Assembly (NCBI GenBank): GCA_034435675.1
Contig: DAOTWP010000317.1
Span: forward strand, 1-15,617
DNA length: 15,617 nt
Direction: 5' to 3'
From: DAOTWP01 sp034435675
GTDB taxonomy: Bacteria; Chloroflexota; Anaerolineae; Aggregatilineales; Phototrophicaceae
The notes beneath the pieces were generated by a model that saw only the letters and a list, made by a program, of their open reading frames with translations, had not been told where the DNA came from and ran no database searches. Numbering within the stretch: position 1 is the first letter of the stretch; each line of letters opens with the position of its first letter. The position numbers were made by a program, and so were the translations under genes. Positions 5,264 through 12,731 of the stretch are shown piece after piece.

Positions 5264-6550
5264 ATGGAACTGATTACCCTGCTGCACAACAAACGCATCA
5301 TCCTCGCTGTAACGGGCAGTATCGCCGTCTACAAGGCGGTAGACCTCGCCAGCAAACTCACGCAGGCGGGCGCGCAGGTGCAGGTCATCATGAGCGCTTC
5401 AGCGCAGCGTTTCGTCACGCCGCTGACCTTCCAGTCTGTGACCGGACGCCCGGTGTACACCAGCATGTGGCAGACCGATGCCAGCGGCGCGCTGCCCACC
5501 CATATCGCCCATGTTGGGCTGGGCGAAGGCGCAGACCTGCTGGCAGTTGTGCCTGCTACCGCCAACACCCTGGCAAAACTGGCGCAGGGGCTGGCGGATG
5601 ACCTGCTGAGCGTCACAGCGCTGGCGGCACGCTGCCCGCTGCTGGTTGCCCCGGCGATGGACGGCGGCATGTACGAACACCCCGCCACACAGAACAACCT
5701 GCAAACCCTGATCACACGCGGCGCGTTTTTGGTTGAACCGGAAGAAGGCCGCTTCGCCAGCGGGCTGGTCGGCAGGGGACGCCTGCCCGAAACCCCTGTC
5801 CTGCTCGGCGCGATCCGGCAGGCGCTGGGCAGCGGCGGGGCGCTGGCAGGGCGGCACGTCGTCATCACTGCCGGGGGCACGCGCGAAGCGATTGACCCTG
5901 TGCGCTATATCACCAACCGCTCGTCAGGCAGGCAGGGTTACGCGCTGGCACAGGCGGCAGTGGATGCCGGGGCGCAGGTCACGCTGATCAGCAGCGCCAG
6001 CGGACTGCCCACACCCTACAGCGTCGCGCTCGTCCCGGTGGACAGTGCCGAGGCGATGCAGGACGCCGTGCTGCGTTACACCCGCAGTGCTGACGCGCTG
6101 ATTATGGCGGCGGCGGTGGCAGACTTCCGCCCGGAGAGCGTCGCGGCGCAGAAAATCAAGAAGACCGATGACGACGACGCGCCCCTGCTGAAGCTTACCC
6201 GCAACCCCGATATTCTGCTCAGCGTGCGTGCCGAACGGGAATACAACGGCTTTCCGCGGGTTGTAGTTGGCTTTGCCGCCGAAAGTGAAGCCCTGCTGAG
6301 CAACGCCCGCAGCAAACTGGAACGCAAAGGGCTGGATCTGCTGGTCGCCAACGACATCAGCGCCACAGACGCCGGTTTTGAGGTAGACACCAACCGCGTG
6401 ATCCTGCTTGACCAGAACGGCGACGCGCAAACGCTGCCACTGGCGAGTAAGGCGCTGGTCAGCGAAGCGATTATCGCGCGTGTGGTAGACCTGCTGGCAA
6501 AGCGTGCCGGGCATGACCGACCAGCCGGGAACAACGCACAGAGCAGCTAA
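5264..6550 (+). CDS. coaBC: CoaBC: phosphopantothenoylcysteine decarboxylase / phosphopantothenate-cysteine ligase
   Basis: The 428-residue bifunctional cytoplasmic enzyme of coenzyme A synthesis has the normal family length. The N-terminal half is the FMN flavoprotein CoaC, with LAVTGSIAVYKA (14-25), VGLGEGADLLAVVPATANTLAKL and the catalytic histidine as H83. The C-terminal half is CoaB, starting near 197 with VVITAGGTREAIDPVR and continuing with ITNRSSGRQGYALA, AAAVADFRP, the KIKK lysines (297-300) and VVGFAAES. Two residues differ from the E. coli decarboxylase: the Asn of PxMN is Asp (APAMDGGMY, D133), and the Cys of ACG is Ser (FASGLVGRGRL, S166). The 33-residue spacing between them is the same as in E. 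coli (N125, C158). The gene starts 15 bp after the GDPD stop; the GAGG overlapping that stop is a somewhat distant ribosome site. Confidence 0.95.
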   Translation: MELITLLHNKRIILAVTGSIAVYKAVDLASKLTQAGAQVQVIMSASAQRFVTPLTFQSVTGRPVYTSMWQTDASGALPTHIAHVGLGEGADLLAVVPATANTLAKLAQGLADDLLSVTALAARCPLLVAPAMDGGMYEHPATQNNLQTLITRGAFLVEPEEGRFASGLVGRGRLPETPVLLGAIRQALGSGGALAGRHVVITAGGTREAIDPVRYITNRSSGRQGYALAQAAVDAGAQVTLISSASGLPTPYSVALVPVDSAEAMQDAVLRYTRSADALIMAAAVADFRPESVAAQKIKKTDDDDAPLLKLTRNPDILLSVRAEREYNGFPRVVVGFAAESEALLSNARSKLERKGLDLLVANDISATDAGFEVDTNRVILLDQNGDAQTLPLASKALVSEAIIARVVDLLAKRAGHDRPAGNNAQSS

Positions 6551-6593
6551 ATTAATCTCGCAATAAAAATCTATAAAAACGGCAATTGGGGAG

Positions 6594-6621
6594 TTGTCGG
6601 GGGGATGACCTCCGCTATAAT
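6594..6621 (+). promoter_or_regulatory. Probable promoter of the secreted protein gene
   Basis: TTGTCG (6594-6599) and a consensus TATAAT (6616-6621) are spaced by 16 bases in an AT-rich 138-bp gap after coaBC. The -10 box lies 67 bases before the ATG at 6689, so a short 5' leader is expected. Confidence 0.6.
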
Positions 6622-6688
6622 GACTCATGTGCTGTATTTCACAGTGACAAGCATCTACCTTGATCCTGTTTTGAAGGAGATTCCCCTG

Positions 6689-7699
6689 ATGAAGATGCGT
6701 CTGATTGCCCTGCTGCTGGTCTTTGCGCTTACGCTGGGTTTTGCCGGCATCGCCGCCGCGCAGGACGACCCCTTTAACGGTGGCTGCTTCAACCTTTCGG
6801 CTGAAGACTGCGCCATTTTGCAGGGCGCCGAGGCGAACACGTTCGCCAATGTGACCTCATTCTATCAGAGCTTTAGCATTGACTTCGCAGTCGCCGGCAT
6901 GGAAAACCTGATGCCCGGTGCCAGCGCGATTACCGCGACCATCACCGGCGAGGGACCGTATGTCCTCGATATGGAAAACGCCGACTATCCTTTTGACATG
7001 CAGTTGGACATGCAGTTCTCCGGCAATGACGGCACCGAAACCGTTGAGGGTCCGGTCAGCATCATTATCCTCGACGGCATTCTTTATACCTCCAACCCGG
7101 ACGGCACCTGGACGGGAATGAGCTATGAAGACGTGATGATGTTCGGTATGGGTGTCCCCGGCGGCATGCCTATTCCGATGCCCGGCGGCGAAGGTGACGC
7201 CGATGCGCTGCCGATTGACCCGGCGACGATGGAAATGCTGGGCGAAGTGTTCGCCGCAGTGGCACAGTATGCCAGCTACGAAGTGCTGCCCGCAGAAGAA
7301 ATGATGGGACAGAGCATGCTTCCGTTCCGCTGGACGTTCGACCTCGGCGCGGCGCTGCAGGACCCCACCGTTGGTCAGGCACTGCAGGGGGCGCTGATGG
7401 CAGCCGCCGAAGACAACCCGCAGATCGCCATGATGGGCGCGTTCCTGACCGGCATCAACGGCACGATCACCGTGACCCGCTGGATTGGCGCGGATGACAA
7501 CTTCGTCCACGCGCTGGAATTTACCACCAACGCCGCGATTGACCTCAACGCGCTGATGCCCTCCGGCTCGAACACCACCCCGCTGCCGCCCATCACACTC
7601 GACCTGACCTTCCGCGTTGATCTGAGCCAGTTTAACGAAACCTTCGAAATTGCTGTGCCCGAAAACGTGACCATGGTGGAGATGGAATCCGGCGAGTAA
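6689..7699 (+). CDS. Secreted protein of unknown function (LppX/LolA-like beta fold suspected)
   Basis: The protein has 336 residues from the ATG at 6689, preceded by AAGGAG with a nine-base spacer; upstream in-frame starts lie in the promoter region. Residues 1-24 are a Sec signal peptide (MKMRLIALLLVFALTLG...AAA|QDD) without a lipobox, so the product is probably exported and soluble. The mature part is acidic, with only two cysteines in the first 20 residues (GGCFNLSAEDC). It has alternating polar and hydrophobic strands (SFSIDFAVAG, AITATITGEGPYVLD, VSIIILDGILYTS, ITLDLTFRVDLSQF) and a Met/Pro/Gly-rich loop (GMGVPGGMPIPMPGG). The pattern recalls the half-barrel of LppX/LolA-type lipid carriers, where 'ildG.lYts..dgtW' occurs, but this is only a fold guess. 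It is monocistronic, with its own promoter and a strong terminator after it. Confidence 0.8.
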   Translation: MKMRLIALLLVFALTLGFAGIAAAQDDPFNGGCFNLSAEDCAILQGAEANTFANVTSFYQSFSIDFAVAGMENLMPGASAITATITGEGPYVLDMENADYPFDMQLDMQFSGNDGTETVEGPVSIIILDGILYTSNPDGTWTGMSYEDVMMFGMGVPGGMPIPMPGGEGDADALPIDPATMEMLGEVFAAVAQYASYEVLPAEEMMGQSMLPFRWTFDLGAALQDPTVGQALQGALMAAAEDNPQIAMMGAFLTGINGTITVTRWIGADDNFVHALEFTTNAAIDLNALMPSGSNTTPLPPITLDLTFRVDLSQFNETFEIAVPENVTMVEMESGE

Positions 7700-7773
7700 G
7701 TACCGATCCATGCCCCTGGCGTCCTGAACAACGGGCTTATGCAGGTCATAAATTCAGTCGGATCACGTTTTTC

Positions 7774-7801
7774 GTAGGGTTGAAGCATGCTTCAGCCCTA
7801 C
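7774..7801. repeat. GTAGGG palindromic module (copy 2)
   Basis: GTAGGGTTGAAGCA (7774-7787) pairs with TGCTTCAGCCCTAC (7788-7801) with a single mismatch, giving a 28-base near-perfect palindrome. It lies 75 bases after the secreted protein stop. No longer flanking inverted repeat or target duplication was found, unlike copies 1 and 4. Confidence 0.7.
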
Positions 7802-7865
7802 CGGTAACCCGATTGCCGGCAAAAGCGAGCAAAAGCCCTTTGTCCGCGTTGAGGAATAGCAGCAA

Positions 7866-7902
7866 AAAGTGAGCGCCGCTGGTTTTCAGTGGCGCTCACT
7901 TT
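7866..7902. terminator. Strong bidirectional intrinsic terminator
   Basis: AAAGTGAGCGCC (7866-7877) pairs perfectly with GGCGCTCACTTT (7891-7902), and three more pairs (one G-T) extend inward to a 7-base loop. T-rich tails exist on both strands (TTTGTTTT on plus, TTTTTGC on minus). It lies between the convergent secreted protein gene and DUF4342 gene and would end both transcripts. Confidence 0.85.
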
Positions 7903-7993
7903 GTTTTCGGGTTGATGCTGGAACCTGCGCGTGGGCGCAGCCGCCGGAACCCAGCAGCGGGCACCGGGGCACACCCTGCGCATTCTGGCGCTG

Positions 7994-8326
7994 TTATTCC
8001 TTCGGCGCTTCTTCTTCGCCTTCGGGCACTTCGCGCACGATTTCGATCTTCAGGCGGGCAACCAGCGCGGCAATCGCGCCCAGCGCTGCCAGCCAGGGCG
8101 CAGCCAGTACCACCATGCCCCCGGCAATCGTTGCAGTGGTCAGCGACAACTCGACGACATTCTTGTCCTCGGCATTGCGGATAATCAGCTTGCGCACGTT
8201 GCCCTGTGCAATGATGTCCTTGACACGCTCGACAAGGTGTTCACCCTGAAGCTCAATTTCCTCGGAGAACGTGCGTTTCGGCTTTTCCTGTGCTTCCAGA
8301 TGTGTGGTATCCCGTTCTTCACTCAT
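7994..8326 (-). CDS. DUF4342 family protein
   Basis: The protein has 110 residues from the ATG at 8326, with GAGGAG seven bases upstream. Residues about 19-96 match the DUF4342 pattern: EEIELQGEHLVERVKDIIAQGNVRKLIIRN, a short ELSLTT strand, then a hydrophobic AGGMVVLAAPWLAALGAIAAL segment (68-88) ending in KIEIV. The first 18 and last dozen residues are charged and probably disordered (EGEEEAPKE tail). The family function is unknown. The hydrophobic stretch could insert in or associate with the membrane. It is convergent with the secreted protein gene, and the GT2 gene lies 120 bp upstream on the same strand, so cotranscription is possible. Confidence 0.85.
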   Translation of the reverse strand: MSEERDTTHLEAQEKPKRTFSEEIELQGEHLVERVKDIIAQGNVRKLIIRNAEDKNVVELSLTTATIAGGMVVLAAPWLAALGAIAALVARLKIEIVREVPEGEEEAPKE

Positions 8327-8446
8327 GATGCTGCTCCTCGGCTGCTGCCGGTTAATTTTCCAACCTACACCTTATACGCACAGTCGTGCGTCAGGTTGCG
8401 CATTTAGCTGGCGTATTTGCGACCACCCTGCCCGCCCATACGCTGC

Positions 8447-9943
8447 TTATGAGCGCAGCCCATCCTGCGCGGGCGTAATCAGACTGCGCGGTTCGTGCGG
8501 GGTGCGCCGCGCCCGCCAGACCTCGCGCATGCTGAGCACGGCGATAATGCCCATCGAGGCGCCGTACATCAGCAGGTAAGGCACAAAAAACGGCGCAACC
8601 CACAGTGCCAGCAGCGCCCCCAGCAGGGCGTACAGCGCCAGCAGTCCTTCAACCCATGTCAGGTTATCCTGCCGCAGCGCATAAACACTGCCTTGCTGTT
8701 TGCCGGCGAACTTGGGCGTGCGCAAAAAGGCGCTCGGTTTGCGCGTCAGCCCTTGCAGCACAGCGCGGGTGTTGTTCACCGACATGCCCATATCCAGCAC
8801 CATCACCGCCGGGTAGTAGAGCATGCGCTGCCACCAGCGCCCGCCGTAGAGTCGGATCTGTCCGGTGGTATATACCAGAATCGGGATCACCCCCACCAGG
8901 CTCATCGGCGCAAGCGGCAGGTTCAGCAGCGCCCCGGTAACCACCAGTGGGGGCGTTAGCAGCAGCATGAGCAGCATAAACAGGTTCGAAATGTACTGCC
9001 CGGTGTGCATGATGCCCAGAAAACGCTGTAGGGGTGTCAGTCCGGGGTGGGTCACCAGGCGCGGCGTCAGGTTGAGAAAACACTGCGTGCAGCCTTTTGC
9101 CCAGCGGCTCTGCTGGCGTTTGTACGCTGCCAGCGACGGCGGCACCTCGCCCGGCACCACCGGGTCGGTCTTGATCAAAAAGCGCCAGCCCTGCATCTGC
9201 GCCCGATAACTCAGATCCATGTCTTCGGTCAGCGTGTCATGCGACCAGCCGCCCGCAGCTTCAATGCAGGCACGCCGCCACACGCCGCCCGTGCCGTTGA
9301 AGGTCGCCAGCCACCCGGCGCGGTTGCGCGCGATCTGTTCGACCATAAAATGCGCGTCCAGCTTGATCGCCTGACTGCGCGTAAGCAGATTCATGTCTGC
9401 GTTGAGATGCCCCCAGCGTGCCTGTACCAGCCCCAGCCCTGCATCCGTGACCAGATAGGGCACGGTGTGCAGCAGGAAATCCGGCGGCGGCACAAAGTCA
9501 GCATCGAACAGCGCCAGCAGTTCGCTGTCTGCCGGGGCAAGCTGAGTCATGCCATAGCCCAGCGCCCCGGCTTTGTAACCCACCGGATGCGGGCGGCGCA
9601 CATGTTCCACGCGAATGCCCTGTTCGCGCATCCGCAGCGCCTGTTCGGCGATAATCAGGCTGGTATCGTCAGTAGAGTCGTCCAGCACCTGTACAAGCAG
9701 TTTGTCACGCGGATAATCGAGCGCCGCCACTGCCTGTAGAAGCTGCGCCACGACATACCGTTCGTTATATACCGGAAGCTGAACCGTCACAGTTGGCAGG
9801 TCTGCGGGCGCGATTTCGGGCAGCGGGGGAATCGGTCGCTGCTGGAAGCGCAGATACCCCAGCAGCAGCAGCAGTTGTCCGGCTCCGAAGACCACCAGCA
9901 GCAGCGCGCAGCACACATAGACAACAGTCAGGATCGTAATCAC
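8447..9943 (-). CDS. Processive family-2 glycosyltransferase, cellulose synthase/CslA-like
   Basis: The protein has 498 residues. It starts at a GTG (9943) supported by AGGAG with a seven-base spacer. An N-terminal membrane helix (3-30) is followed by a cytoplasmic GT-A domain with all the processive GT2 motifs: PVYNE (57-61), LDDSTDD (87-93), FDAD (146-149), TEDMD (239-243) as catalytic base region and QQSRW (277-281) as the acceptor/product motif. Several membrane helices follow (about 310-490), forming the export channel of such enzymes. The pattern LDDSTDDT plus QQSRWAKG is typical of CslA-like bacterial synthases that polymerise beta-linked glucose or mannose from nucleotide sugars and extrude the chain. 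The exact sugar cannot be read from sequence. There is no PilZ domain, so direct c-di-GMP control is not evident. Confidence 0.9.
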   Translation of the reverse strand: MITILTVVYVCCALLLVVFGAGQLLLLLGYLRFQQRPIPPLPEIAPADLPTVTVQLPVYNERYVVAQLLQAVAALDYPRDKLLVQVLDDSTDDTSLIIAEQALRMREQGIRVEHVRRPHPVGYKAGALGYGMTQLAPADSELLALFDADFVPPPDFLLHTVPYLVTDAGLGLVQARWGHLNADMNLLTRSQAIKLDAHFMVEQIARNRAGWLATFNGTGGVWRRACIEAAGGWSHDTLTEDMDLSYRAQMQGWRFLIKTDPVVPGEVPPSLAAYKRQQSRWAKGCTQCFLNLTPRLVTHPGLTPLQRFLGIMHTGQYISNLFMLLMLLLTPPLVVTGALLNLPLAPMSLVGVIPILVYTTGQIRLYGGRWWQRMLYYPAVMVLDMGMSVNNTRAVLQGLTRKPSAFLRTPKFAGKQQGSVYALRQDNLTWVEGLLALYALLGALLALWVAPFFVPYLLMYGASMGIIAVLSMREVWRARRTPHEPRSLITPAQDGLRS

Positions 9944-10248
9944 AAAGCTTCTCCTGGGTATTCAGTTTCTATCCGCGGAATCGGGGTTTCTTGCCGGGGC
10001 GCGGCATGCCGCGAGTTGACCTGACGGATAGATGCTTAGGCATGTTAAAAATTGCACAGGCGAAGTCTAATCCCTGTTCAGGGCGCTGGCAAGCCCTGAG
10101 GACCGGCAGGCTGTGACGTTAGACAGGAACATTAGTCCGGCATTCATGCGGCGGCGCACATTTTGGGCTATCATCATCGGTAAGTTTTGAGCACCGCAGT
10201 AGAAAACATCCTCCTGCGCTGACATCGGGTAGTGGCATTGAGGCTCCT
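9944..10248. other. Divergent intergenic region, GT2 / sppA
   Basis: These 305 bases separate the two divergent genes and should hold both promoters. A perfect 14-base palindrome CGCGGCATGCCGCG lies at 10000-10013, and a 7-bp-stem hairpin (TCAGGGC 10078-10084, GCCCTGA 10093-10099) follows. A TATCAT at 10169-10174 is a possible sppA -10 box but lacks a good -35. I see no coding frame or RNA gene that I can support. Confidence 0.4.
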
Positions 10249-11982
10249 GTGATCAAAAAAATTGCACCGATTTTTCGTGCCGCTGGCAGGCTGCTGCGCT
10301 GGCTGAACCCGCTGCGTCTGCTGCGTCTTGCCGGGCGTGTGCTGCTGGCGCTGCGCAATCTGCGCCGCAGTCTCGCGCTGCCGGAGTATGTGCTGATTGA
10401 CCTGCCCGGCGACATGCCGCCCCTGCCCCAGCAGCGCGGCTGGCTGCAGCGTCGGCTGCTGGGCGACCCACCCCTCAGCCTGAGCGACCTTGAACAAATG
10501 CTGCGCCAGATTGCCGCCGACCCACGCCCGGAAGGCGTCGTGCTGTTCAGCAACGGCTTCAACCTGTCGCTGGCGAATCTGCAAACCCTGCGCGGCAGCA
10601 TCGAACGGCTGCGCGCGGCGGGCAAGCGCGTGCTGTTCTGGTCGCAAAGCTACGACACCGCAACCTACTTTGTGGCGAGCGCCTGCGACGAGATTCTGCT
10701 CCAACCCGGCGGCGATCTGTTCACCGTCGGGCTGCACCGTGAAGCCTTGTTCCTCAAGGATGCGCTCGACATAATCGGCGTGTCGCTGGATGTCATCGCC
10801 ATTTCGCCCTATAAAAGCGCCTTCGACCAGTTCGCCCGCAGCGCCATTTCCGACGAGGCACGTGCTCAGATTGAATGGCTGCTTGAATCGGAGTATGAGC
10901 TGCTGGTCAGCGGCATTGCGCAGGGACGCGGGCTGACACCCGATGCCGTGCGCGCGATGATTGACACCGCGCCGTATCTCGATACGGAGGCGCTGGCGGC
11001 GGGTTATGTGGATGCCCTGCTGAACGAAGAACAGCTTGTCGAACACCTCAAGGATAAACAACTGGTTCACTGGGATGATGCCGAACGGCAGCTTTACCTG
11101 AAAGCGCAGCCGCGCACGCCCAAAGTGATCGCGCTGCTCAATGTCAGCGGGTTAATTACGCAGGGCGAGAGCACCACGCCGCCAGGTGGCATTCCGCTGC
11201 CTGTGCCGCTAATCGGCGAGGGCAGTGTCGGCGACCTGAATCTTGTGCGCCAGGTGCGCGATGTGCTGCGCGATGACAGCGTGGCGGCAGTGATCCTGTA
11301 TATTGACAGCCCCGGCGGTTCCGCCGCTGCCGCAGAAGCGATGACCAGCGCGCTGGCGCAGCTTGCAAAAACGCGCCCGCTGATCGCCTGTATGAACAGC
11401 GAGGCAGCATCCGCCGGTTATTACATCGCCACCCCTGCGCAGTGGATCATCGCGCAGCCGGGGACGATTACCGGCAGCATCGGCGTGATTCTTGCCAAAC
11501 CTGTGATCGAGCAGTTGCAGCGTAATCTGCTGCTGAACAGCGTGGATTTCCGGCGCGGGGTTAACGCCAGCCTGATGAGCATCACTGCGCCTTTCAGTGA
11601 CGACCAGCGCGCCACCATGCAAAAACTGATCACGCACAGCTACCGGCAGTTTGTGGAACGTGTCGCGGCGGCGCGCGGGATGACGTTTGAACAGGTGGAC
11701 GCAGTTGGCGGCGGGCGCGTGTGGACCGGCGCGCAGGCGCAGGCGCACGGGCTGGTAGATCAACTGGGGGATTTGCACGCGGCGCTGGCAAAAGCGCGTG
11801 AACTGGCAAACGTCAGCGAGGATACGCCGCTGGTGCTGGTGCATGATCGCGGCAAGCCGGTGGTGCCGCAGGCGGCAGAGGCGCTCAACCCGGCAGCATA
11901 CTATGGCTACCTTCAGCGGCAGCTTCAGGCGTTGGGCGGCGGCAGGGCGCTGCTGCTGCTGCCCTTCCTGTGGCGAAAATGA
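10249..11982 (+). CDS. sppA: Signal peptide peptidase SppA, 67K (long) type
   Basis: The 577-residue protein carries two tandem S49 domains, as in the E. coli 67-kDa form, and starts at a GTG with GAGG five bases upstream. The catalytic lysine is K189 in SPYKSAFDQFAR, and the nucleophile is S388 in NSEAASAGYYIA. Their 199-residue separation matches E. coli K209/S409. The second domain shows YIDSPGGSAAAAEAM and the TGSIGV oxyanion-loop region. SppA degrades leftover signal peptides and membrane peptides as a tetramer on the outer face of the cytoplasmic membrane. The N-terminus (IRAAGRLLRWLNPLRLLRL-type, residues 4-40) is strongly basic and amphipathic rather than a clean transmembrane helix, so membrane attachment may be peripheral, or the protein may act on the cytoplasmic side. 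It is monocistronic. Confidence 0.93.
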   Translation: MIKKIAPIFRAAGRLLRWLNPLRLLRLAGRVLLALRNLRRSLALPEYVLIDLPGDMPPLPQQRGWLQRRLLGDPPLSLSDLEQMLRQIAADPRPEGVVLFSNGFNLSLANLQTLRGSIERLRAAGKRVLFWSQSYDTATYFVASACDEILLQPGGDLFTVGLHREALFLKDALDIIGVSLDVIAISPYKSAFDQFARSAISDEARAQIEWLLESEYELLVSGIAQGRGLTPDAVRAMIDTAPYLDTEALAAGYVDALLNEEQLVEHLKDKQLVHWDDAERQLYLKAQPRTPKVIALLNVSGLITQGESTTPPGGIPLPVPLIGEGSVGDLNLVRQVRDVLRDDSVAAVILYIDSPGGSAAAAEAMTSALAQLAKTRPLIACMNSEAASAGYYIATPAQWIIAQPGTITGSIGVILAKPVIEQLQRNLLLNSVDFRRGVNASLMSITAPFSDDQRATMQKLITHSYRQFVERVAAARGMTFEQVDAVGGGRVWTGAQAQAHGLVDQLGDLHAALAKARELANVSEDTPLVLVHDRGKPVVPQAAEALNPAAYYGYLQRQLQALGGGRALLLLPFLWRK

Positions 11983-12087
11983 ACCATGCGGGCGGCAAAC
12001 AGCGCACCCACATCATCCAAGATCCGCGCTGATTATGAACCGGCATCACGCCAGGTTTGGCAAGCCGTGTTAGCTTGTAGATCAATC

Positions 12088-12279
12088 GTAACTACTCAGG
12101 TAGGCTGCATTAGCCCTCACCCCAAACCCCTCTCCCGACCGTGCCGGCTTCGCTCGGCACTAGGAGAGGGGCTTATCCGCGACCGTCCGACGGCTCCCGC
12201 GCAACCTGCTTCCCCCTCTCCCAGCCGCGCAGCGGCGTTCGGGAGAGGGGGATCGAGGGGGTGAGGGCTGAGTAGTTAC
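12088..12279. mobile_element. 192-bp MITE-like element with cloverleaf fold and 8-bp target duplication
   Basis: The termini GTAACTACTCA (12088-12098) and TGAGTAGTTAC (12269-12279) are perfect inverted repeats. They are flanked by the 8-base direct repeat GATCAATC (12080-12087, 12280-12287). Further in, GCCCTCACCCC (12113-12123) pairs with GGGGTGAGGGC (12258-12268). Two internal hairpins complete a cloverleaf: CCCCTCTCC/GGAGAGGGG (12127-12135, 12163-12171) and CCCCCTCTCCC/GGGAGAGGGGG (12212-12222, 12241-12251). It has no coding capacity. A related copy enters at 15478. It fills most of the 376-bp gap after sppA. Confidence 0.75.
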
Positions 12280-12312
12280 GATCAATCAAAAAAATGCTCA
12301 CAATGGTTCGGG

Positions 12313-12334
12313 ACAAGGGGAATAATCCCCTTGT
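12313..12334. terminator. Hairpin downstream of the small unknown gene
   Basis: ACAAGGGGA (12313-12321) and TCCCCTTGT (12326-12334) form a perfect 9-bp stem with the loop ATAA, 25 bases beyond the stop of the minus-strand gene at 12359. On that strand a T-rich run occurs only further on (about 12285-12295), so termination efficiency is uncertain. It resembles the hairpin at 288-307. Confidence 0.5.
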
Positions 12335-12358
12335 TCGTAACCTGAGTGGTCTTGCCAT

Positions 12359-12574
12359 TTAGAAGGCGGCGAGTTTCTTGACGGTCATGCTGCCGTCATT
12401 GATGCCATTATAGAGTTCGGTCCCGTCAATCAGCACCATCTGGTTGCCCATGACCGATACACGCTGTTTGTCCGAGTTAATCACCACACCGGAGGCAATC
12501 AGATTGCCCTTCTTGTAGATTTCAACGCGCTCGCCCTTCTGGGGATACATCAGGCGCTGACGAAGAACACTCAT
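12359..12574 (-). CDS. Small unknown protein, probably all-beta
   Basis: The protein has 71 residues from the ATG at 12574, preceded by AAGGGG with a nine-base spacer. I do not recognise the family. It is basic at the start (SVLRQRLMYPQKGERVEIYKKG) and then alternates short strands and turns: RVEIYKKG, LIASGVVINS, QRVSVMG, QMVLIDGTELY, SMTVKKLAAF. This rhythm suggests a small SH3- or KOW-like beta barrel, possibly nucleic-acid or protein binding, but that is a guess. It has no signal peptide or membrane segment and no cysteines. Its own -10 box (TATACT, 12620-12615) and a hairpin after the stop suggest a monocistronic, well-expressed unit. Confidence 0.7.
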   Translation of the reverse strand: MSVLRQRLMYPQKGERVEIYKKGNLIASGVVINSDKQRVSVMGNQMVLIDGTELYNGINDGSMTVKKLAAF

Positions 12575-12614
12575 GGTATGCTGCCCCTTTTACGTTTTTC
12601 ATATTTACATGCTC

Positions 12615-12620
12615 AGTATA
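12615..12620 (-). promoter_or_regulatory. -10 box of the small unknown gene
   Basis: TATACT on the minus strand (in GTTATACT) lies 40 bases before the ATG at 12574 in an AT-rich leader. The hexamer 17 bases upstream (CTTCCA) is a poor -35. The same GTTATACT word is the -10 of the copper-locus regulator. Confidence 0.4.
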
Positions 12621-12731
12621 ACGTCATTTGGGCAAACTGGAAGCAGTACCAGAGGGGCAGCGTACCATTGTACTATTAGACGAAATATGACTCGCGCTTG
12701 GTGAAACCAGCCACAAGATGTCTGCGCGGGG

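Noticed and set aside
12088..12279. Structured ncRNA or CRISPR-like repeat array
   Set aside because: The hairpins are symmetrical inverted repeats bounded by a target duplication and recur at 15478, which fits a mobile element. There are no regularly spaced direct repeats.
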